Of a stretch of DNA of 64,000 nucleotides, positions 52,301 to 63,300 are shown piece after piece. Positions within the stretch are counted from its first letter, which is position 1. Every line of letters starts with the position of its first letter. The stretch comes from Apostichopus japonicus (lineage: Eukaryota > Echinodermata > Holothuroidea > Aspidochirotida > Stichopodidae). Both the position numbers and the translations under genes were made by a program. Under the pieces are notes generated by a model that saw only the letters and a list, made by a program, of their open reading frames with translations, was not told the origin of the DNA and searched no databases. The stretch is taken from contig NC_092574.1 in NCBI RefSeq assembly GCF_037975245.1, positions 27,326,713 to 27,390,712 of the forward strand, in the 5' to 3' direction.

Positions 52301-54323
52301 CAATGCAAAAGACACTTCACGAATCCTTCCATTTGGAACAGGGGACACCTATGCGCGTGAGACTATACACCTGTATGTGTGCAGTGAACGCGTGCATGCG
52401 TTCACTATGCGCGTATTTAATAGTAAACAGATTAAGCATACACTTGTACCTGAGTTAAGAATTTCTGCTATAACTCCAAAGAGAACGATTGAACTGACTT
52501 GCAACCATCGCAGGTACAGTAAGTATATCTAGTATGATGTTGCCTTCGTTACACGGGTGAGAGGGAAGAATTCAAAGGTCAAAATAAGAAGGGATTTTTT
52601 GCTATAGCACCAAGAGGGAAACATTGAATTGACTTGTAACTTTCACAGCCATAAAGAATGAGTATTTCAAGTACTTAATTAACTATGTTGTTGTTTGCAT
52701 GGTAGCTAAGGTCAAAGTCAGAAGCTGAGTCTCAATCGCCAATCTTGTGAATAAATCATTCATTTTGTAAAGTACCGAAGGTGCACAATCACTGACTCTA
52801 TACTTCTTAGAAACGTGTGACGGCGAAGTTCTTGATTTGGTTGATCACTTGAACGTATTGGTTGAATGAGATGATTGGAAGATGCCCCATGTAAGGGGCT
52901 TACCGTAAAGATATGATATAAATAAATTAGGACAAACCAAATGTCATTTATGGGCACATTTCAAGGCACATGGCAAAATACAGCAAGGGAAAAGCTAACA
53001 ACTGACAGTCGAGATGTCAATTCCAGCGAACTACATCGGAAACACCTAAAGAGATTAAAAAGTAACTACCAAGGCATTCTGTGATATTTATGGAGCCTTC
53101 ATGCAAAGTAGACATTCCCTCTGGGCAGAATGTACAGCTGGTCTGCTCAGTTTCGTTTTGATAAGTGCCGATTGGGCAAGGTGTGCAGATGTCTTCTTCC
53201 TCGTTATCAAATGTTCCTCTCGGGCAAGCACCTACAAAAATGAAGTAAATTAATATGCGATGATGACTAATGTAGCTCCAAGTATCATTAAGAAGAAAAA
53301 GATCACAACTAGAAAGAGTTTATCACGAAATGTAACATTTTCCGAGAATTCTTCTTCACAGAGATGGCTAATTTAACCGCCTATCATTCAGTTTCAAAGA
53401 AAGAAGCTTAGGAATTGTATGACGTTTGGCAAAATACTGATGGATTAATTCAATATCAACAAGACAATGCTACTAAAAATGTCAGCGGAATGTGTCTTGA
53501 TTAATTGAATACATGCAATGATCGAAAGGATAATGGCGGTGGGATAGGAGAGGAGTATTGGACTACTGTATTAAAACTTCGGAGCATGATATATATTATT
53601 ATTCCAAATCATTCCAGTCCAAAGTTTCTCAAGACGATGGTCACTTAGCTGTTCCGAGGACTAACAATTTATTTACGTACCACATGTAAGGTACAAAGGA
53701 TCACTGGCAAACCCTGTTTCGCAAACGGCACTGATATAGTAGTATACCACGTCATGTATTGTGAGATCCAACCCATCAACCTGAGAACATAATGATAATA
53801 ATAATAGTAATAATAACAATAATAATAAAAATAATTATGAACATAATGAACATGTGAATAATAATGAAAGTAATGATAAAAATGATAATAATGATAGTAA
53901 CGATAATAACGATAGTAACGAAAAAAGCGAAAATAACGAAAATAACGATAATAACGAAAATAACGATTATGACGATAATAACGATAATGACGATAGTGAC
54001 GATAATGACGATAATGACGATAATGACGATAATAACGATAATGACGATAATGACGATAATAACGATACAAACGATAAAAACGATAATAACGATATTAAAG
54101 ATAATAAAGATTGTAACGAAAATAACGAAAATAACGAAAATAACGATAATAACGATAATAATGATAATAACGATAATAATGATAATAATGATAATAATGA
54201 TGATAATGATAATCATAATAAAGATAATAATGATAATAATAATAATAATAATAATATCGTCATCGTCATCCTCGTCGTCGTCGTCGTCGTCGTCGCCATC
54301 ATCGTCGCCATCGTCGTCATCAT

Positions 54324-54375
<52 letters not shown>

Positions 54376-57300
54376 ATCATCGTCGTCGTCGTCATCTTCT
54401 GAGACGTCGTGCAGTCAATCGGCCCTACCACTCACACCAAGGTTACTGCACAAACAAGGCAAAAAAAGTGTTCCGCAATATTGACCAAAGTGGTTATTAT
54501 TTCTTCTATAGCATTACTTAAATTCATATTCACCTCTGGTGAGAGCTCTCCAGATTCTGCCCGATAAGCTATTTCGTCAGACAAACCATATAGCGAATCT
54601 TCCGCAGTGTACACTTCCTCGTTAAATTCCTCATCCGATTCCACCTCCAATATGTCCAGCAGAAGATCAAATTTAATTTTGATTTCGAACTGTTCTAAAC
54701 TTCTGCGGTGTCTTTTAAAAACTGTGTTTTGCTCTCGAGAAAGTATTCTCAGTTGTCGTTGTTTGAAACCAGTACTATTCCTCTTCCATTCTCGATATTT
54801 GGAGATGGGAGCTGCAGAACGTATTCTTCTTGATCCTTCAGTTACGTTTCCGCAGATAACCTCAACGTTCGAAACCGTGCAGTTTTGATTAGTACGACAA
54901 AAGGTGTCAAAAAGTGGTACGTCCATTTCAATCAGTTCTAGGAAGTTGATAGCAATTTGTTGCTGTGTCTCTGAACTCTCACAATTACCAGAAACATAGT
55001 GAAGCTCGTTGGGTAGTCGCATCCTACCAGGACGGGCCGTTTCTACAAAAGAAATAGAAACATAGACTGATGATAATTCTTGCAAATTATAACATAATAG
55101 CTCGTTCTTCATGTTTCCATCCAAGTGTTTGTTTCAAGTATATAAAGTCATACAGAAGCAGGTTATATATTTGCTATAATATTACTTCGTATATGATTTA
55201 GTAAAAGTAAACCCGACGCTAAATTCACCCATTCTTCAAGATTTATGAAAGATAGTTTAAAAAAAGTAACATTAAGTTGTTTGGTTGTTCATGGTACAGT
55301 ATGCTATCATCTAAGATGACACATTGCGGTTTAAATTTGAACCATGAAACGTCTATCTTCTTAATACTGCATGTAATGTTCATTGATCATATGACCGGTA
55401 AACCACACATTTTCAGAATATATCAAACTTATTCATAAAAAATGATAATATTTGAATATAAAATATAAAATGTTCATGTTGATAAACTAATTAAACTTTT
55501 ATTGAACAATGCTTGCTGCGGTAGTACCAACAATCTCAATTGTTTACCTGAACAGTCATAGACTTTCGGTGGGATCCACATTCCGGATAAGCCACACAAG
55601 AATTCACCATCGTATCCTCGTTCCATAGTTCTTGGTATATCCCATCCTTCGAGACAGAACTGAATACAAAGTGTACTATACAACCACAGATCACAAGCAA
55701 GACCTCCATTATCAGGAGGACGCAAATCCACACAGGTTACCGCTATATGATGAGATTAAAATGGTATTAAACAATCTTCTTTAACTTATTGTCTTATTTA
55801 GTCCTCAAGAAATTTGTCAAAGAAAGAATCCAAATGTAGAATGTCCGTTCTTCTGTCTAATTCTGGTTTAACATTTGAATTCTGTGAAACCTATCCTAAA
55901 ATTACTGAATTAAGGCCTAAAGTGATGGAGTAGAGCATAATATTTTATACTCTCTTCCGTTGTAATACTTCCAATGTAGTTTTCATTCTTCATATTTGCT
56001 GCATCTATACTAGTTGCCCCTATATAGCTAAAGGAATTAAGTTTAAATATCTTTACTGAGTACATGTTTATGTTTGTAAATTAAAACCTTCACAATATAA
56101 GTCATGTAACCATTTTTTTTTATCCATCTTTACTTTGTGATAAAGCGGTGTATGTCTACTTATAACATTCTTAAACATCATTGGAACGTTTTGCTACCAT
56201 TTATCAGACTCTTTAACAATATTTAAAACACCAGACAACTTACGCTCCAAAGAGACGTCAAAATTGCATGTTGTCGACTTTGAATTCGTTGGATTAGTGG
56301 CAACGCACTGGACATGATAAGTTCCAAAAGAGAACTCATCCCCAGATTGAAAGTTACAATGAGTCTCCAGATCGTCATTTGATGGCACAGTGAAGTTCGG
56401 CTGCAACCACTCCACGACTGTTTTGGATGTTGAGGTCACAATGTCGATGTCATCTGGACAGTATTCTAACACCGGGTAGATATTATCTGCCAAACATGGG
56501 TAGAACGTTATTACTTTATTCAGGGAACATGTGTTATTTGTTTAATGCAGACGACAGACGGTGATGAAAGTTGTTAATTCTATGGGATAATGTCTCTAAC
56601 CAACAGGGTTCTATAGAACACATTTGGTTTGAAATTGTTTCCAGAAGTTCTTGTTGGAGTGAGGTTTTATATTTTAGCATATGAAGAGGGACAAACAATA
56701 AATAAATTGGTTAACGCAAAATCTTTAATTCCAGCTGATTAAGATATGGCTTCATTGTGTTTGTACTAATGAACACATATGTCTCTAAAGATATGCAATT
56801 TCCTTCATGAGAAATCATCATAATCATAATGATTGAATTCTGAAATGAACAATATAAAGAATTTGCTTGGTCCCTATTATTCTTTCTGATTTGAGCTTTC
56901 AGCCGATAGGATGTAATGTTGATTTGATGTTGATAGTAACTAAAATACTTTGTAAAGCAATTGAGTGTTACCTTCAACAATGATCCTAAATGTGCAAGTG
57001 ACATGATTATTCGCTCCGTCATAGAATGTACAAGAAAGGACTGTATCAGTTCTGCTGGTATATGGAGATTGAAGATTTGGCGGCGACGTCTCCTTTCGGA
57101 GAGGCTCATTGGAGTTATCCGTTGCAGTTGGTTCAATGAAAGTAACAACCGCCAAGGGGCTTTCCTGAGTCAAGACCACATGGAAGTCGGGCGGACAAGA
57201 CACAATTACAGGACTGATGTCATCTGTTAATTGACAAAGCAAAGCAATTTCATTTTTCTCTCTTGTGGTGGGACCCGCGAAATCTTAAATTACTCATATG

Positions 57301-60300
57301 CGATAGAATATGATGCATATCTCCCTTGAGCGAAGCATACCCTGTCAATAGTTCCAGGGCCACACATTGTACTTGTCAGTTGAAGCAAGCTAATGGGTGT
57401 TTGTCGCAGAGGTTCTCCGGTTAACAATCCTTTTTTTCCTTCAAATGATCGCAAACAAGCTATTCAGCCACTTGAAATGAATACTCGAAGGGTTTGTGAA
57501 CATAAAATCGATGGAAAGATAGCAAAGAAATTTATATCCAGAACTGTATGGTACTGTTGATTCTGACTGGCTTCCCCAGCTGAATAGTTCAGTTGGCAGA
57601 GCGCTGGGCCTGTAGCTTGTAGCCCAGAAGTTCAAATCCCGTGCTAGCTATAAATGTCTTTGCTATTTTCCATTTTCTAAAATTTCCCAGATATGTCCAT
57701 TATTTATGAAGGTAAAATCTATAGAAGATGCCATTGATGCTGATGACAGCAAATCCAGATTGTAAGCATGACAACATCCTTATTTAAGACGACAGTGTCT
57801 ATAGAGGAATGCGTCTTACCTATGCATTGCATGTTAAGATTGTCCAAATCATGATCCCAGGTTTCGTCGGGTAGGCATGTCAATACCGTAATTGCAGATT
57901 GCAGGGTAAATTGATGGGTGCAGTATAAGGTGCATGTACTTCCTGGTGGTATGACATCTGGTTGTTGGCAAATGCTTGGATACACGCTACCAAACTCTGT
58001 TCCTATATGTGCATCAGTTATTGGCGGGCAGGTAATTACTTGAAATAAAGATATAAAGCGAAAGAAAGTGCAATAATTTTGATAAAAATGATGTCATGAA
58101 TCTCGAATCAGACAAAAAAACTTATATCACTAACAAATGGGACCTAAAAAACAAATTCTATATCATTTTCGAGACTATACACTGCCTTACTTTCATTTAA
58201 AAACCATATATTTCACTAAATGTCTATGATACTATTACAATTAATCCTAATGACACAATGCGACACCTAACTTCAGCTTCTATGAAAATTCCAAGTCGAA
58301 GAAAAAGTGCCAAATATTTTAAATTGTCTATGAAAACTTGAGCGCTTGAAGCGTTTCTTCACATTTTCACTCTATGTTGCTTTTAGCTTTTCCCTAGTTA
58401 TGAAAAGATATTGGAACCCAGGACATAACATTTTAACCCCCCCCCCAACCGCACCGACCCCACCTCCAGCCGAGCTCAGCCGTAACTGCACAAAGTCTCC
58501 CGTCGGCCTACCTCTGCAATAAGGAGCAGCTTCACTGTATTCCCAGTACATTTCACCAGTGAGCTCATTTCTCTGACATGTAGCTATTTCTGAGCCTTCA
58601 ATTGTGAAGCCAGAGAGACATTCGATGGTACAAGTCACTCCGTAGAAATTGACACAAGGTCCAATGATTTGTGCCAATGGAGGAGGCAGTAACACAGGAC
58701 ATCTGTATGCTAAAATAGAATCAAATAAGAAGGTAAGGAACTTGAATATGCTTGACTAAGTTACAGACAGGAAACAGCTAGTACACTTCCGATCATGGGA
58801 ACATTTCCTCAAACCAGCACGTGAAAATCAATATGCCATGTTCACTCAAGATTTATCGGTACATAAACATGAATACTTCTCCGTGTTATAGTTAGTATCT
58901 CAGAATTACAAAGAAAAACTATTGGCAACGGGTTACTGAAGTAAATGGCTTGGGAAAGTTGGGAAAGAATTTAATATCCATTTTCATTATGTCGAGTTCA
59001 GTACTGTATTTGTACACCAATTCAGTGCGACATTTCCGCGGATGTCGTAATTCTGTATTTTCCATGAATGTCTCTGTGATTTCTCTTACCTTTTACTGTC
59101 ACAGCAAATGAGCAGTAAGCATAATTCCCTGCTTCATCAGAAGCTGAACACGTCACCAGGTAGAAACCAATTGGCAAACGTTGATGGTCAATGTCGCAGT
59201 TGCTGTTGGTGGTAACTCCTGAGTTGTCAGTGACGTTTAGATTCCAGTTGACGTAAGTATTCGACGCCGCAATTTCTAAGTAGATTGTGTGGTCCTTAGG
59301 ACAATTTGTGAAATGCGGAGGTTGATAATCTGTGTACAAAAGCATTCATAAATATTGTCTGACTAATAACGACAGCTTAATAATAGTCTAATGTTTTTAT
59401 TGATTTATTTCGTGTGTAGAACCCGTTTCATAATCATTAATTTGATTATTTTTATATATTTTTATATTATTTTTATTTAGTTTATTTTTCGTCGATCATA
59501 CGTTTCCTTATCCGAACGAAGAGACGTGACGTGAAGCGACGTGAACTTATGATATACAATACCTTTGCATGATGCACCAGATACATCGCTGGTCCATGAA
59601 CCGTCAGCTCTACAAAATACAGATTCAAGGTTCAAAGGAAATATTTGGAAACCTTGAGGACAACTAAACACACACCAGTCTCCGAACGAAGGGTCATCTT
59701 GACAGCTGGGCGGTATGACCGTAGCATCGTCAGGAACCTGAAGTCGTGGGCATCTGCTTTCTAAAGTGATAGAAAACCAGATGAACATGGACTATATAAG
59801 AAATAAGCAGTCACGTGACCATGGCCTGCTAGCACCCATACTAATATCAGATGTAAGAGTTGGGACCAGACAATTTTGCATTATTATCTCTTCTCTACAC
59901 GTAGTGTTTTGGGGAAGATATATTGTACTCCGTCGACCAGATTTCGCAAAATTAGTGGAAAATTAGTGGAAAATTGTTGCCCTCCTCACGCCCCATGAAG
60001 CACTGAACTGAAACCTGGTGGGGTAGTATAACTTCAGACACAAGTAAGATGGCAAAGATTATATGTGTGCAATGCATTAATTTATTTATTTAAAACGCCA
60101 ACGTCACGTAACCAAAGGAGCTTAAAGCTCAAGCTTGCCTAATTTTGTAAGAAAAAGGCGTTAAGTTTGCAAACTACTCATTAACCATAAGAACGACGGA
60201 TGTTCCCTGAAACGAACCAAAAAGTAATATTTTAGCCTTTACCTCTCTACTAAAATAGCAATATGGCTCAAATCTTTAAACACTCCAAAACTTACTGGTT

Positions 60301-63300
60301 TTGGTATTTACCGCCATTGACGATGCTTAACTGTTTTCCATTCTATACTTGCACTCACATCAACCGACTTACAAAAGTTGTAACAGGTTAGTACTGCACC
60401 TCCACTGACCTAATTCAAGGTCAATGCCTACTTGCTCGTCTTTCCCAATATACCTAAAATCCTACAGATGCGCTCATAGTGCACTAGGATGGGCGATATC
60501 TATATGATGACCGAAAACAACGCAAAACCCTTGCCGATTCCCAGGAAACCCTGAACCGAGTGTGGCGAATTTACTTCACTCCTCTCCTATTTCCACTCAA
60601 TATTTAAAGGGTTGCGTGGAGTCTACTGACCCTGACAGGTGAAATCGTTTACATCCCAGGTTCCATCTGACTGACATCTTGAAATACTGCTCCCGTTAGA
60701 ACTGAAACCAAATGGGCAGTAAAGAGAGCAGACTGTGCCGAAACCTTCCTCCACGTCATCAACGCACCCCGACTTAATGACGTTATCATTGGTATTCAAT
60801 GCCGGACACTTGACAGCTGACAAAGAACAAAATTAAGTTTCACTCGTAAAATTACATGCTAAAACACCGTGAAAATATAGCCTGACATGTGCATAGCAAG
60901 TACCATCAGGTCGTTGTTCTCATGTTAAGCTGTGATTCAAATCAGCCAATTGGTCTGACCTGAGTTTGCATCAGCTGCCATCCTCTCTTATCAAGAAAAC
61001 TAAGACCCACATCCAATTGTGTAGTTAAAGTATACATTTGGTTTTGCTCTTAAGTAAACAATTTTACACACACTGTCACTTGCCTACCTTCACATGTCGG
61101 TGAAGGTACATCCCAATATGGCAAAAGATTGTCATCAATTTCGCAACGTCTTTGAGAAGATCCGAATAGTTCATAACCACTATTACATTGATATTCACAA
61201 GTGGCACCATAAATCCAGTCACATTGAACCAGGGAACCGCTAATCGGTGCCTGAGGAACTGTGCATCTTTTAACTGTCGAGTAATAAAACAGAAAAGCTA
61301 TGATAAATATGCGACTGCTTGTAATGGGCTCTAATTACTTCAGAAATACAGCATTGACTCCAATGACTCAATGCTCGTTAACATTCATAAACCTTTAAGA
61401 TACAGTTGACTAAAACCGAATCAAACACGGAGAACCGACACATGCTTTTCAAGCAACCGCAAACCAGATACAGAACTAACGCGGAGATGGTTAGTAACAA
61501 ATAAAGTGGAACACGAATTGCCTTATTACATTTGCAGCGTCAAGTTATGTTAAGTGAATGATAAGTAATAATAATGAGAGGTTTTGGACTTTAGGCCCAG
61601 GGATACTTTCTAGCGCAAGTAATCGGACTTCCCTTCTCCGTTCACACTTTAATGTCCACGCGAAAAGTAAAACACGATTACTTCAACAGTTGTCAAGGTT
61701 ACGAAAACAGATCTCTCATAGACTGGTTCTGAATACAATCTTCAGTGTTTTCAGTGTTATGGTTATTTCACAATAGTTGTTCCGGTAGGGCCAACAAAAC
61801 ATCCATACTAACCACAGATATAGTCAGCCCATGTAAGATATCACTTATGATGGGGACGAATCGAGTCTGAGAAATTTTCACTTTATTGAGCAGAATGATA
61901 CCAACAACGTTTTGAAAGGCTGAACGCGAAATGCATTATCGTAAATCCGCACCTATCAGTCCAAAGTAGGCATATTTACCTGTCAAAATTATATTGACGT
62001 CGCATTGAGCAGCATTACCGGACAAATCCACTGCTCTATAGGTCGATACATGATGTCCTTCAGAAAACAGAGTATTAGGCTCCGGCCCTCTGAATCTGGA
62101 ATTATGGCAGAAAATAATAACAAACAGCCTGGGCATGGCTTTCGCAATCTTTAGAGAATTAATATCATTAGCCCTTGCAATAATAGTTGGCTGATTATTT
62201 AACATTAAACTAATTGGTATGTATAACAGCAACTTGTTATGCGTAAACACATCTAGGCAATTTGTTCTGTAAAGACCTCCTTGAGGTTATCCATCTAATG
62301 ATGTTTTAGCATGGGGTCCATTTAGAACAACCATTAATCACCCTCTTCTTTCCTATGTATTAACCAAAGACCTATGAGTCCCTTCTGAATAACCATCAAA
62401 TATCCTATCCACATTTCGGTAACCTTATCCCCAACTAACATATTATCTTCTCCTGCGGTATAAAAGAGATGACAAGCTAGACAGAAATGGAAATAAATTA
62501 AAACTGTTAGCAAACTGCTTATCCACTATGGAACCTGTGTAGGAGAATGTGTCAGCTTGTCATTTAGCCTTTGAAGAAGATCCTGCTAGGATCGAAACGT
62601 TAGGCCAACTTACTTTCACACAAGTTTATATAGAAGTAGAAGAGACATTTCACGTAGAGTGTATTTTCGCAGTGTATATGTCCATTCTCAGCTTTGCAAA
62701 TATGACTAATCACTTCATTTACTGTTTCAATGTGTACCTCGTTACAGTAACGTTCCCAGAATTGTCCGTTGCTGATGGAGGGAGATAATTAATAACCTTT
62801 GACCTTTGATCTTCCTCTGCAATTTCCTCAATATATTGAGGGCAATCCGATGTGAAATATGGAGCTTGAATATCTGTGAAAGAAAGCTTAAGGAGTTGGT
62901 AATGCTGCTTAAAATATGTTCTAACTAGTAATTCGTAAACATTCTTGCATATTTGATGGATTTATCAAGTGTTTAGTACTTCTAGAAGAATATGTGATAC
63001 TTTCCAAATTATATCATGTGAAAGTTACATGTGTGTGTAGAATTAGCCTTTTTCATTTCCTACATTAAGCAATTGCATTGCAATTTACTTGTTATTTCTT
63101 TGAGAATCTTTTTTTTTTTGGTATGCCATCTTAATGTTAACAATTCAGGTAGCGGATGGATTTTTACCTTCACAATTGGTGGAAGCATTCCTCGTAGACC
63201 ATGAACCATCGTCAAGACAAACGCTAGATGAAGGGCCTTCTTTTACAAATCCCGAAACACACAGGAAGGAACATCTGGTATTAAATGGAATAAACACGTC

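Noticed and set aside
53669-54484. Long Asn/Asp-, Ile/Thr-, Ser- and Tyr/Arg-rich open frames
   Set aside because: They are an artefact of the compound trinucleotide microsatellite inside an intron.
62564-62608. Functional hammerhead ribozyme
   Set aside because: The CTGATGA core is not intact and the stems do not have hammerhead geometry.
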